Shown piece after piece: positions 38,909 through 49,946 of a stretch of DNA of 64,000 nt (the first letter of the stretch is position 1; each line of letters opens with the position of its first letter). The stretch is from Lacimicrobium alkaliphilum (lineage in GTDB: Bacteria; Pseudomonadota; Gammaproteobacteria; Enterobacterales; Alteromonadaceae): positions 2,728,001 through 2,792,000 of the forward strand of contig NZ_CP013650.1 of the NCBI RefSeq assembly GCF_001466725.1, given 5' to 3'. The position numbers and the translations under genes were made by a program. The notes below the pieces were generated by a model. The model saw only the letters and a list, made by a program, of their open reading frames with translations, made no database searches and was not told the origin of the DNA.

Positions 38909-39580
38909 TCAGGCGGCCTTGTTATTCGTCTTGTTTTTCAATGCCATCAGAGCGTCGTCCAGATATTGTTCCCGCTCCATCTTTTCAAACTCAGACTCCA
39001 GTGGCTGGCTGTTACCAACCAAATCATGAGCTTCAAGCCTGGCCTCCAGATCATCAATCCGGTATTCATATTGCTCGAACCGACCCATTACCTGTTGTAT
39101 TTTCTGTTCGTCCACTGCCTGTCTGGCTTTTAACCGACCAGAAACACTTTGCTGACGGGTCTCCAGGGCTTTCTGTCGGCTCCGGGCATCTTTCAGCTTG
39201 TCCTGCAAGCGGCTGATATCTGACTGCAACCCCTGCAGAGACTCATCAATCTGCTGCATTTCAGCGCTTAACTGCTCAAGTTGCTTTTCCGATTGATACT
39301 TTTGCTCAAGAGCAGAACGAGCAAGGTCTTCTTTATCTTTGCTCATGGCCAGCTCAGCTTTCGCCTGCCAGTCGTTGACCTGCCTGGTGACACTCTCTAC
39401 CCGACGCTGAAGCCCCTTCTTACTGGCCAGGTGCTGAGCTGTAATAGTTCTTAGCTCAACCAACGCCTCTTCCATTTCCTGCACAATCAGACGTATCACC
39501 TTCTCAGGATCTTCCGCCTTATCGAGAATGGCATTCAGGTTAGCCTGCACTATGTCACTGATTCTTGAAAACATACCCAT
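38909..39580 (-). CDS. pspA: phage shock protein A
   Basis: PspA is a peripheral membrane, ESCRT-III-related coiled-coil protein that protects the inner membrane and inhibits the activator PspF. The 223-residue protein begins MGMFSRISDIVQANLNAILD (the amphipathic helix) and then has EKVIRLIVQEMEEALVELR and long heptad-rich helices. AGGAG lies 8 nt before the ATG. A sigma-54 promoter is about 60 bp upstream and a pair of palindromic sites about 180 bp upstream of the ATG. It is the first gene of pspA-pspC-orf. Confidence 0.94.
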   Translation of the reverse strand: MGMFSRISDIVQANLNAILDKAEDPEKVIRLIVQEMEEALVELRTITAQHLASKKGLQRRVESVTRQVNDWQAKAELAMSKDKEDLARSALEQKYQSEKQLEQLSAEMQQIDESLQGLQSDISRLQDKLKDARSRQKALETRQQSVSGRLKARQAVDEQKIQQVMGRFEQYEYRIDDLEARLEAHDLVGNSQPLESEFEKMEREQYLDDALMALKNKTNNKAA

Positions 39581-39640
39581 TGTTAATTCTCCTGCTTAAG
39601 TTTTTATATTTAACAAAATGACTATTGTCACTAATCAGGT

Positions 39641-39657
39641 TTCAACTCTTATGCCAA
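39641..39657 (-). promoter_or_regulatory. sigma-54 promoter of the psp operon
   Basis: The minus strand reads TTGGCATAAGAGTTGAA, with GG at -24 and a -12 element TTGAA in the correct spacing (10 bp between the GG and the GA). The -12 differs from the ideal TTGCA by one base. Confidence 0.72.
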
Positions 39658-39750
39658 CTTTAGAAAATGACTTACTCTATTGTTTTTATTGGCTTTTTAT
39701 AAAGATTCTCAAATAGGGAATAAAAATATTTTCAGAAATACAACTTCTTT

Positions 39751-39786
39751 TGGTTAATTTCACCAAGCCGTTGGTTGATTTAACCA
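39751..39786. promoter_or_regulatory. paired palindromic activator sites upstream of psp
   Basis: TGGTTAATTTCACCA (39751-39765) and TGGTTGATTTAACCA (39772-39786) have centres 21 bp apart, about 128 and 149 bp before the predicted start. This is the position expected of enhancer sites for a sigma-54 activator, probably PspF. Confidence 0.7.
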
Positions 39787-39954
39787 TGTCTACTGATCCG
39801 CATAGATAATTCACTTCACAGAAGGTCCGGATAAGGTCGCTGGGTGCAGTCAATCATTGGCAGATAAGAGGAGGGTCAAAAAAAATGCGGGTTATGCGGG
39901 TGCAGAAATATTGTGAGAATTGAAGGTTACAGCGGAAAAAACGGTTTCATTCCC

Positions 39955-40095
39955 TTATTTGGCGGGTCTGAAACCGTTATTACAGGCTGGCGCTTTGGTC
40001 ATAAATCGCTCGATAGCGGCGATTACGACAGCGCCAACCAGGTATGCCACTACAGGCAAAAGCAGCAGGCTGATCAGATTTAGCTGACCTAACAT
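39955..40095 (-). CDS. small single-pass membrane protein, unknown
   Basis: A 46-residue frame beginning MLGQLNLISLLLLPVVAYLV has one long hydrophobic stretch and a short basic tail (RFMTKAPACNNGFRPAK). It starts 4 bp after the stop of the small secreted-protein gene, suggesting coupled translation. An upstream in-frame ATG at 40152 lies inside that gene and is less likely. Its size and topology recall E. coli PspB/PspG, but there is no sequence match that I can claim. Confidence 0.55.
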   Translation of the reverse strand: MLGQLNLISLLLLPVVAYLVGAVVIAAIERFMTKAPACNNGFRPAK

Positions 40096-40099
40096 GGTG

Positions 40100-40381
40100 T
40101 TACTCAGCCTGCTTATGAGTGGGTTCTTTCTGGCCATCCTTAGTATTCTCAACTGCCAAATCCGTAATCTTCACAGATGTACCGGGAGCGTTGAAAACAG
40201 AATAAGTCGTATTGGCTACTGCTTGTTGTACATTTTGCCTGACTTCATGCTGAGTCACAGTGACGGCCGAGCTCACCATATGACCCACAAAATCCTGTAG
40301 TGAGATTTCCTGAGCCTGTACGCTGGTGCTCATAGCGGTGGCAGCGAATACTGCAGATGCGATAGTAAGTTTAGTTGACAT
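40100..40381 (-). CDS. small secreted protein under a sigma-54 promoter, unknown
   Basis: A 93-residue protein with signal peptide MSTKLTIASAVFAATAMSTS-VQA and a short mature part (QEISLQDFVGHMVSSAVTVT, then QHEVRQNVQQAVANTTYSVF and a Lys/Gln-rich tail). The ATG at 40381 has AAGGAG upstream; the longer frame to 40447 would run through the promoter. A near-consensus sigma-54 promoter lies 40 bp upstream and a site pair like that of psp lies 165-200 bp upstream. I know no family for it. It is probably induced with psp. Confidence 0.72.
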   Translation of the reverse strand: MSTKLTIASAVFAATAMSTSVQAQEISLQDFVGHMVSSAVTVTQHEVRQNVQQAVANTTYSVFNAPGTSVKITDLAVENTKDGQKEPTHKQAE

Positions 40382-40421
40382 GACGTTCTCCTTGGGTTGA
40401 TAACTAAGTCGCATGAGATAT

Positions 40422-40438
40422 AGCGATAGTTGTGCCAA
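40422..40438 (-). promoter_or_regulatory. sigma-54 promoter of the small secreted/membrane gene pair
   Basis: The minus strand reads TTGGCACAACTATCGCT. TGGCAC and the -12 GC are exactly spaced (10 bp between the GG and GC). Confidence 0.8.
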
Positions 40439-40545
40439 GTTCGTCAAAAATTTTTATCTATTTGTTTTATAAGGTAAAAAAACTTATTTTTACGGTCTTT
40501 TCGGGTGCATAGCTATAGCGAGGAAAGGCCTGGATGGTCACAGGC

Positions 40546-40581
40546 TGGTTAAATTAACCAATGACATGGTCAGTTTAACCA
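40546..40581. promoter_or_regulatory. second pair of palindromic activator sites, matching those of psp
   Basis: TGGTTAAATTAACCA (40546-40560, perfect palindrome) and TGGTCAGTTTAACCA (40567-40581) have centres 21 bp apart, the same as the psp pair. The distal site overlaps the dusA stop codon (40575-40577). Confidence 0.72.
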
Positions 40582-41609
40582 ACTTTGTTATCATCCCTCC
40601 AGCCCAGTCTTAATTGCATCTGTTCATAGGCGTCGAACAACAATTGACCGGATGTAGCATGGCGTCCCTGCTCACTCAGATGACGTCGCCAAATCCGCCC
40701 TCCGGGCTGGCCCTGAAACAATCCCAGCATATGCCTGGCGATATGCCAGGGTCTTGCTCCGGCTGCCACCTCTCGATCAATATAGGTCACCATTGCAGAC
40801 AACACCTCAAACCGCTCCGCTATCCTGTGGTGGTCTCCGTAAAAGCGTCCATCAACTCCGGCCAACAAATAGGGGTTGGTGTATGCTTCCCGGCCGATCA
40901 TTACGCCATCCTGGTATTGTAAGTGCTGCTGTGCCTGTTCGAGAGTTGTTACCCCACCATTAATACTGATATGAAGATGCGGGAATTCCTGCTTGAGTCT
41001 GTAGACCCGGTCATACATTAACGGTGGGATCTCCCGGTTTTCCTTTGGACTGAGGCCCTTTAGCCAGGCCTTACGGGCGTGGATAATAAAAGTATTACAT
41101 CCAGCCTCTGCCACAGTCCTTACAAAATCAGTAAGATGCTGATATTCATCCATATCATCAACACCAATACGGGATTTAACCGTAACAGGTATGTTCACCA
41201 CCTGGCTCATAGCCCTGACGCAGGCGGCCACCGTCTCGGGCTCGGCCATCAGACAAGCGCCGAAACGTCCGTTCTGAACTCTGTCAGAAGGGCAGCCTAC
41301 ATTGATATTAACTTCATCGTAGCCCCGCTGTTGTGCCATCAATGCACATTCGGCCATAGCGCCGGGGTCAGATCCGCCCAGTTGCAACGCCAACGGCTGT
41401 TCCTGCGCGTCAAAACCCAAGTAATCACCTTTACCATACAAGATCGCCCCCGTGGTCACCATTTCGGTGTAAAGCAGGGCATGCTTACTGATGCGGCGGA
41501 TAAAATAACGAAAATGCCTGTCGGTCCAGTCGAGCATCGGCGCCACCGAAATAATCCGGTTAAAAGACAGATCTGTATTGGTAATGCAGTGGGACTCAGG
41601 CAGGCTCAT
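40575..41609 (-). CDS. dusA: tRNA-dihydrouridine(20/20a) synthase
   Basis: DusA is an FMN enzyme that reduces U20/U20a in tRNA using NADPH. The 344-residue protein has [19 protein letters not shown] near the N-terminus, the catalytic cysteine in [22 protein letters not shown] and the [12 protein letters not shown] and [19 protein letters not shown] segments. I start at the ATG at 41609; the longer frame depends on a TTG. It diverges from zur, a pairing also seen in E. coli. No clear Zur box is seen in the 170-bp gap. Confidence 0.94.
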   Translation of the reverse strand: MSLPESHCITNTDLSFNRIISVAPMLDWTDRHFRYFIRRISKHALLYTEMVTTGAILYGKGDYLGFDAQEQPLALQLGGSDPGAMAECALMAQQRGYDEVNINVGCPSDRVQNGRFGACLMAEPETVAACVRAMSQVVNIPVTVKSRIGVDDMDEYQHLTDFVRTVAEAGCNTFIIHARKAWLKGLSPKENREIPPLMYDRVYRLKQEFPHLHISINGGVTTLEQAQQHLQYQDGVMIGREAYTNPYLLAGVDGRFYGDHHRIAERFEVLSAMVTYIDREVAAGARPWHIARHMLGLFQGQPGGRIWRRHLSEQGRHATSGQLLFDAYEQMQLRLGWRDDNKVG

Positions 41610-41779
41610 CGTACAATCGGATTCTTCTGGTGAACAATAAAGAACCGATTGTAACAAATTCAGCGGTTTGGATAATCCTTCCAGAACTATTTATCCATCA
41701 ATATAGGCAAAGATCATCACTTTCTCACGCCGGTCTGTGTGCTAAACTACCTCAAAGAAGCAGCTGATTATTACAAAAA

Positions 41780-42217
41780 ATGAAGTCAGAACAATTAGTT
41801 GAAAAAGCCAGAAGGTACTGTGAGGGCAAGGGCGCACGATTTACTCATCTGCGGGAAAAGATCTATGCCATATTGATCAAAAAGGCAGGCGCTACCGGTG
41901 CCTATGAGCTGCTTGATGAATTAAAACAAACAGAAACCTCTGCCAAACCTGCCACAGTTTATCGTACGTTGGATTTCTTACTCGAATTTGGTCTGGTGCA
42001 CAGGCTTGAATCGAACAATGCCTTTATTGCCTGTCACCACTTTGGCTGCAGCCATCCTGTACAGTTTCTGATCTGTGACCGTTGCGGGGAAGTAAAAGAG
42101 ATACAATCAGAGGGCCTCAAAGAAACCCTGGATGCACAGGCTGGAGCTTTTGGTTTTAAAGTTTCCAGTCAGACCATCGAAGCCCATGGTGTATGTGCAC
42201 TCTGCCAGCAAAGCTAA
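41780..42217 (+). CDS. zur: zinc uptake regulator, Fur family
   Basis: A 145-residue Fur-family repressor of Zur type. The DNA-binding N-terminus includes KPATVYRTLDFLLEFGLVHRLES. Metal and structural sites are the HHFGCSHPVQFLICDRCGEV region, with a CXXC pair, and HGVCALC at the end, a second CXXC. These two CXXC pairs and the overall sequence match Zur rather than Fur. It would repress zinc uptake when zinc is plentiful. It is divergent from dusA and followed by cheX after 19 bp. Confidence 0.92.
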   Translation: MKSEQLVEKARRYCEGKGARFTHLREKIYAILIKKAGATGAYELLDELKQTETSAKPATVYRTLDFLLEFGLVHRLESNNAFIACHHFGCSHPVQFLICDRCGEVKEIQSEGLKETLDAQAGAFGFKVSSQTIEAHGVCALCQQS

Positions 42218-42236
42218 TAACGGATATCCTGAGACT

Positions 42237-42704
42237 ATGAATGTTGAATTTATCAATCCTTTTATTGCTTCTTTAGTCAATGTACTTGCCACCATGGCAC
42301 AGACAGAGCTGAAAGTCGGCAAACCTAAGAAGAAAACCGATGAAATGGCCTGTGGTGATGTATCAGGATTAATTGGTATGGTCGGACCGCAGATAAGAGG
42401 TTCCTTTTCTATCACTTTCGAGGAGGCTCTGGCCCTTGAGATTATGCAGCGGATGCTGGGCGAAAAACCCGCTAAGATAGATCTGGATGTAACCGATATG
42501 GTAGGAGAGATCACCAATATGGTAACAGGTGGTGCCAAAAATGAGCTGGCAGAAAAGGGCTATGAATTCGAAATGGCAACTCCCATGGTAGTCTCGGGCA
42601 AACGGCATACCATTTCCCACAAGGTGGATGGGCCTAAAATTATCCTTCCATTTAGCAGCGACGCAGGCTCAGCCTATCTGGAAATATGTTTTGATAAACT
42701 GTGA
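42237..42704 (+). CDS. cheX: CheX-like chemotaxis phosphatase
   Basis: A 155-residue protein of the CheC/CheX phosphatase family, which dephosphorylates CheY. The start at 42237 gives MNVEFINPFIASLVNVLATM, the usual CheX N-terminus; a longer frame overlaps zur. Key helix residues for phosphatase action appear in VTDMVGEITNMVTGGAKNEL (Glu and Asn as in the E-X2-N motif). It is upstream of a membrane diguanylate cyclase gene, which suggests a shared signalling role. The main chemotaxis genes are not in this window. Confidence 0.88.
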   Translation: MNVEFINPFIASLVNVLATMAQTELKVGKPKKKTDEMACGDVSGLIGMVGPQIRGSFSITFEEALALEIMQRMLGEKPAKIDLDVTDMVGEITNMVTGGAKNELAEKGYEFEMATPMVVSGKRHTISHKVDGPKIILPFSSDAGSAYLEICFDKL

Positions 42705-42795
42705 CTATGGACTAGCAGAGTCATAAACGAAATAACGGATACTTTATGCCAGTGCAAAGTGCTGCAACGCAAACAGATTAATAAGGATAGCTGGT

Positions 42796-44718
42796 TTGAA
42801 GTCGATCCCCTTAAGTAAGCTTATCCAGCGAAGTTATCTGAAGTCGGTATTGATTCCACTGTTAATTGTCGAGTCAGCCCTGGTTGGAATGTACTTTACG
42901 GTCATTTTATTGATTACTGAACAGCAGATGGCCCTGGCGCTGGCTCAGGCAACAGAAAACCTTAAAACCATCACCCAACAACAGGCCCGGCAGCTAGATC
43001 TGAACATCCAGGAAGTTAGCCGGAATGCAGGGCAGTTACAACGACAGCTCGAATATCTGTATCAGCAGCCTCAGTCTGATATCGATACTGATGACAAGGG
43101 CACCTATGCATTTCATCAGAACGGCGCTCTGTATCGTCCTGACCCGGCTGACAGCAGCGCATTCTATTACTCCAGCCTGCATGAACTAAACGAAGACAGC
43201 ATCAAGAAGGCTTATTGGTCAGAGCATATAGAGCCAATGCTCCAGGGCATTACCCAAATCAATCCGATCATCGCGCAGAGTTATTTTAACACCTGGGATT
43301 CCATGGTGCGCCTGTACCCACCTGTTGATAACCTGCCCGAGCTGTTCGGTCCACAAATGGATATTCGCGAACAGCCTTTTTACTACCTCGCCGATGAACA
43401 GCACAACCCGGATAAAGTACCTGTCTGGACTGACGCTTACCTTGATCCCCTCGGCATGGGCTGGATTATTACCGCTATGGCACCGGTTTACTCATCTGAG
43501 CGGCTGGAAGGCGTTGCCGGCATCGATGTGTCCATCGCTGAGCTGGCTATAAAAGTAATAGATCCGGATCTTCCCTGGCAGGCCAGTAATCTGTTGCTCG
43601 ATCAACAAGGCAATATTCTCGCCATTGATCCGCAGATCAATAAAACCCTGGGTGTCGATGTTATTGCCGGTCAGGATTTTTCCGATCTGATGAAAAAGCC
43701 TGTTGACCGAAAAGATGAGTTCAACCTGCTATCGTTCAGAAGGGATAACATCAAGGCGTTTTTCTCCGACTTTCTGAATACCCCCCGACAAAGCCAGACT
43801 CTGGATATTGATGACAGACGATACCTGGTTCTTGGCGCCACAGTGACAAATACCGACTGGCGGGTAGTCGCCATGGTGGACGAGTCGAATCTTTACAGCG
43901 AGGCCCTGACCTTAGAAGCACAAACCATCCGCATCGGTTTTATTGCAATAGGTGCGCTGCTGCTCTTCTACATGGTATTTATCTACGCCGCCACCCGACG
44001 TTCCCGCATATTGTCGCGGAAGATCGCACAACCAATACAGTCTTTATCACGACTGACATCGGATATCGAGACTGGTCATGAGTTTCAGCTCTACACAACG
44101 GGTATTGATGAGATTGACCAGCTACAGGACAACTTTAAATTGATGACAGTTCAATTAAATGAACGTCAGCAACATCTGCTTGAGTCCAAGCTTGAAGGGC
44201 GTATTCAACAGGAGCGGGCGAATCTGATGAAACAGCTTAGTGAAACCGACAGCCTCACGTCACTCTCTAACCGCCGTAAACTGGATGATATTCTCGCCAG
44301 AGAGATAGGCAGAACCCATCGCTATGACTCACCGTTAAGTGTTATTCTGGCTGATATTGACCATTTTAAGCGGGTCAATGATGAATACGGGCATATCAAA
44401 GGTGATGAGGTCATCACTCGTGTGGCGGAGTTGTTAAAAGAGCATACACGGGAAACCGATACTATAGGACGCTGGGGCGGCGAAGAGTTTCTGCTGATTT
44501 GCCCCGGAATTGGGCAGGAATCGGCTATGGAGCTGGCCGAGAAAATACGTACCATGATCGCAAAAGAATCGCATGGCGACGAGCTGAAGGTTACAGCCAG
44601 CTTTGGTGTTACAGAGTATCGGCAGCAAGACACTGTAGACTCTCTGGTTTCCCGCGCCGATAAAGCCCTGTATAATTCTAAACAGTCTGGCCGCAATCAG
44701 GTCAGCGTTGCCCGGTAG
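42796..44718 (+). CDS. membrane diguanylate cyclase with a periplasmic Cache-type domain
   Basis: A 640-residue sensor. An N-terminal membrane helix (about 17-40) and a second near 380 enclose a large periplasmic part that looks like a double Cache domain (WTDAYLDPLGMGWIITAMAP, VAGIDVSIAEL). A HAMP-like linker follows and then a C-terminal GGDEF domain (about 480-640) with an intact RWGGEEFLL active site, so it should make c-di-GMP. The start is a TTG with AAGGAT upstream; no closer ATG is in frame. Its neighbour cheX suggests coupling between c-di-GMP and motility, which is inference. Confidence 0.9.
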   Translation: MKSIPLSKLIQRSYLKSVLIPLLIVESALVGMYFTVILLITEQQMALALAQATENLKTITQQQARQLDLNIQEVSRNAGQLQRQLEYLYQQPQSDIDTDDKGTYAFHQNGALYRPDPADSSAFYYSSLHELNEDSIKKAYWSEHIEPMLQGITQINPIIAQSYFNTWDSMVRLYPPVDNLPELFGPQMDIREQPFYYLADEQHNPDKVPVWTDAYLDPLGMGWIITAMAPVYSSERLEGVAGIDVSIAELAIKVIDPDLPWQASNLLLDQQGNILAIDPQINKTLGVDVIAGQDFSDLMKKPVDRKDEFNLLSFRRDNIKAFFSDFLNTPRQSQTLDIDDRRYLVLGATVTNTDWRVVAMVDESNLYSEALTLEAQTIRIGFIAIGALLLFYMVFIYAATRRSRILSRKIAQPIQSLSRLTSDIETGHEFQLYTTGIDEIDQLQDNFKLMTVQLNERQQHLLESKLEGRIQQERANLMKQLSETDSLTSLSNRRKLDDILAREIGRTHRYDSPLSVILADIDHFKRVNDEYGHIKGDEVITRVAELLKEHTRETDTIGRWGGEEFLLICPGIGQESAMELAEKIRTMIAKESHGDELKVTASFGVTEYRQQDTVDSLVSRADKALYNSKQSGRNQVSVAR

Positions 44719-44812
44719 GAAAGGCGGTTGCTACAGGAACAATAATTATTCGCAACGCCGCATATATTATCACTCTGAATAATTAGACAATTTCACGATA
44801 CAAGGGACTATT

Positions 44813-45865
44813 ATGCAAAAAACAACACTGGCACTGGCGCTTGCACTGAGCTTTTCGGCCATCGCAGCAGACAATGACCAATATGACCAATGGTTAGGCG
44901 GTTTTATTGAGCACTATAATACCGATAACAACTATCCGGACAACATTAATCCTTTTGACAACGGCGATGGGCTTGGCCTCGAGTACGGTGTGCGCATTAA
45001 TCCTAGCTGGGCGGCCAGATTTGAATGGTCTGATCTGGACATAGATTATCAAAACAATAATAACGAGGAGTCAGGCAGCCGTTATGGTGTGGATGCCCTG
45101 TACTTTCTTGGTCAGACCCATACCTATCTGTTTGCCGGCATAAAGAAAATGGATATTGCTGACAGATATCTGCCCGTGAATGTGGGCATTGGCAGACACT
45201 GGCAATTAAACGAAAACTGGAAAGTGATCAGTGAATTTGCAGCCTATCATGGCTTCAGTGATGATGTGTCTGATTTCGGCTTTAAACTGGGGTTGGCCTA
45301 TAAGTTTGGCCACGCCTCAACATCTTCGTATCAGCCAACCAGAACTGAACCGGCAGAAACTACGCAGCAGCCCGCTCAGGCAGCCGCTGCACCAACAGAT
45401 TCTGACGGTGATGGTATCTATGACGAGCAGGATCGCTGCGCCAACACACCCAGAGAAGACAAGGTCGACCAATATGGTTGCAGTATCTTTACCGAAGAGC
45501 AGGTAGAAGCGTCGATGGACATCCTGTTTGCCAACAACAGCTACGAAATTAGCAACCCGGATTCACAGCAACTCACAGAGTTTGCAGAATTCCTGCGTCG
45601 CTTCCCCAATACTCAGGCTGAGATTGAAGGCCATACTTCTCTGGTGGGAGATGCAGCTTACAATCAGACGTTGTCAGAACAGCGTGCTAACGCAGTGCGG
45701 GATCTGCTGATAGAACGTTATGGCATAGATGCTAACAGACTCAAAGCCGTGGGTTATGGTGAGACGCGTCCACTGGATGACGCCGATACCGCTGAAGCCC
45801 ATCGCAAGAATCGCCGGATCCACACCCGGGTAACGGCCACCAAAAAGGTCAAAGTCACCAAATAG
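44813..45865 (+). CDS. OmpA-family outer-membrane protein
   Basis: A 350-residue protein with signal peptide MQKTTLALALALSFSAIAA. An N-terminal eight-strand barrel-like region (to about 170) is followed by a Pro/Ala-Gln linker and a calcium-type thrombospondin-3 repeat (DSDGDGIYDEQDRCANTP). A C-terminal OmpA peptidoglycan-binding domain follows, with AEIEGHTSLVGDAAYNQTLS, then SEQRANAVRDLLIERYGID and NRRIHTRV. It anchors the outer membrane to the cell wall. AAGGGA precedes the ATG. The last 12 residues are rich in Lys and Thr. Confidence 0.92.
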   Translation: MQKTTLALALALSFSAIAADNDQYDQWLGGFIEHYNTDNNYPDNINPFDNGDGLGLEYGVRINPSWAARFEWSDLDIDYQNNNNEESGSRYGVDALYFLGQTHTYLFAGIKKMDIADRYLPVNVGIGRHWQLNENWKVISEFAAYHGFSDDVSDFGFKLGLAYKFGHASTSSYQPTRTEPAETTQQPAQAAAAPTDSDGDGIYDEQDRCANTPREDKVDQYGCSIFTEEQVEASMDILFANNSYEISNPDSQQLTEFAEFLRRFPNTQAEIEGHTSLVGDAAYNQTLSEQRANAVRDLLIERYGIDANRLKAVGYGETRPLDDADTAEAHRKNRRIHTRVTATKKVKVTK

Positions 45866-45902
45866 CCACGCCTTATGACATAGTGTCATGGCAATCCCAA
45901 CT

Positions 45903-45939
45903 CCCGCTGTCGGCCAATAATTCATTGAGCGACAGCGGG
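45903..45939 (+). terminator. possible terminator after the OmpA-like gene
   Basis: CCCGCTGTCG and CGACAGCGGG form a perfect 10-bp stem with a 17-nt loop, followed by TTATT, 37 bp after the stop. Confidence 0.55.
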
Positions 45940-46025
45940 TTATTGGGTATACTATTTTCCCGTCCTGATATGAAGATACTTAGTTAACTCCAGAGTGCTG
46001 TTTTCACAGTGTCTGAGCGCGCTGA

Positions 46026-49072
<3,047 letters not shown>

Positions 49073-49080
49073 TTCTATCA

Positions 49081-49107
49081 AGGGGGCAGGTTCTGCTCCC
49101 TATTTTT
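49081..49107 (+). terminator. eno terminator
   Basis: AGGGGGCAG and CTGCTCCCT form a 9-bp stem (one G-T pair) with a GTT loop, followed by ATTTTT. The next gene's ATG starts at the following base. Confidence 0.75.
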
Positions 49108-49734
49108 ATGCAACAGAATCAATCGGACATATTTCGCCACGACAATCAGCAACTGCACTTTGCAGAGCTGTGTAATGCTCTGTATGAAAGAGAGCTGCCG
49201 CAGTTGGCAAAAGTCACCAATGTATCCTTGTTACAGCGTCGTCTCAAAGGCCTCAGCCATCATATAAAAAAAGCCGCCGAAGAAATGCTCAGGCATCAGG
49301 GGCCACTGCAGATCGATATTCACAACGCCAGTTGGCAATTTAAGCAATCAGCCCGCCCACCAAAAACGGTAGAGCCGGAAAAGCTCAGTCTATGGTTCAG
49401 TCACCATGCCTGCTTTGGCATGCCCCTGCCCGTCAGTTGTGAGCATCTGGGTATACTGCACCTGGAGCTGGACAGCATCGACAGGCTGGAGCCAGAACAG
49501 AGCAGACTGCATCTCAACAAACATGGCTGGTTTAGTTTTACCGGTCAGAGCGAACAATCGCTGCAAACAGACTGGCAAAAGGCACTGTTGCTGCCAGCCA
49601 GGAATACACTTAGCGCGGCCTGCTGTGGCCATATGTGGAAGCACGGTAATAAAACCCAACCCCGCACCCTCAGTCTGCGCGAGTTGTTACTGTCCAATAA
49701 AATAAACTGGAAAGACTTTAAAAAGCTGCTTTGA
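49108..49734 (+). CDS. uncharacterised protein downstream of eno
   Basis: A 208-residue cytosolic protein with no signal peptide or membrane helix. The N-terminal half is helical and basic (LLQRRLKGLSHHIKKAAEEM); later parts have WFSHHACFGMPLPVSCEHLG and several His and Cys residues that might bind metal, though no motif is definite. It has no ribosome site before the ATG, which abuts the eno terminator, and the next in-frame ATG is far inside, so leaderless or read-through expression is possible. A 61-bp inverted repeat follows the stop. I do not recognise it. Confidence 0.6.
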   Translation: MQQNQSDIFRHDNQQLHFAELCNALYERELPQLAKVTNVSLLQRRLKGLSHHIKKAAEEMLRHQGPLQIDIHNASWQFKQSARPPKTVEPEKLSLWFSHHACFGMPLPVSCEHLGILHLELDSIDRLEPEQSRLHLNKHGWFSFTGQSEQSLQTDWQKALLLPARNTLSAACCGHMWKHGNKTQPRTLSLRELLLSNKINWKDFKKLL

Positions 49735-49737
49735 GTT

Positions 49738-49798
49738 ATACCAATCCACATAGATAATTGCCCTCTCAGAGCGAGCAATTATCTATGTGGATTGGTAT
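49738..49798. repeat. 61-bp perfect inverted repeat, MITE-like
   Basis: Two 24-nt arms (49738-49761 and 49775-49798) are perfect reverse complements around a 13-nt loop; the outer end is ATACCAATCCACATAG. It could act as a terminator stem, but is far longer than needed and resembles ATACCAAT...ATTGGTAT palindromes known from Shewanella and Alteromonas relatives. Confidence 0.85.
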
Positions 49799-49846
49799 TA
49801 TTACCCGCCTTACGAACTGATCACTGCACACGATATTTAAAAGCTT

Positions 49847-49928
49847 TTCACCGCAGAGCCGCAAAGAATGCGGAGGTATCAGAGTGAAAGCACTTCAATC
49901 TCCGCGTTCTCTGCGTCTCTGCGGTTAG
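49847..49928. repeat. palindromic intergenic repeat (CTCTGCG type)
   Basis: CACCGCAGAGCCGCAAAGAA and TGCGGAGGT face ATCTCCGCGTTCTCTGCGTC and TCTGCGGTTAG. It lies between the unknown gene after eno and the 3' end of flhB, so it may terminate the flagellar transcript. Confidence 0.8.
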
Positions 49929-49946
49929 TTTTGTTAGTGGTGATAT

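Noticed and set aside
41610..41779. Zur box between dusA and zur
   Set aside because: No palindrome of the GTTATA-N-TATAAC type could be found.
45903..45939. Small RNA after the OmpA-like gene
   Set aside because: The hairpin is adequately explained as a terminator and there is no promoter signal before it.
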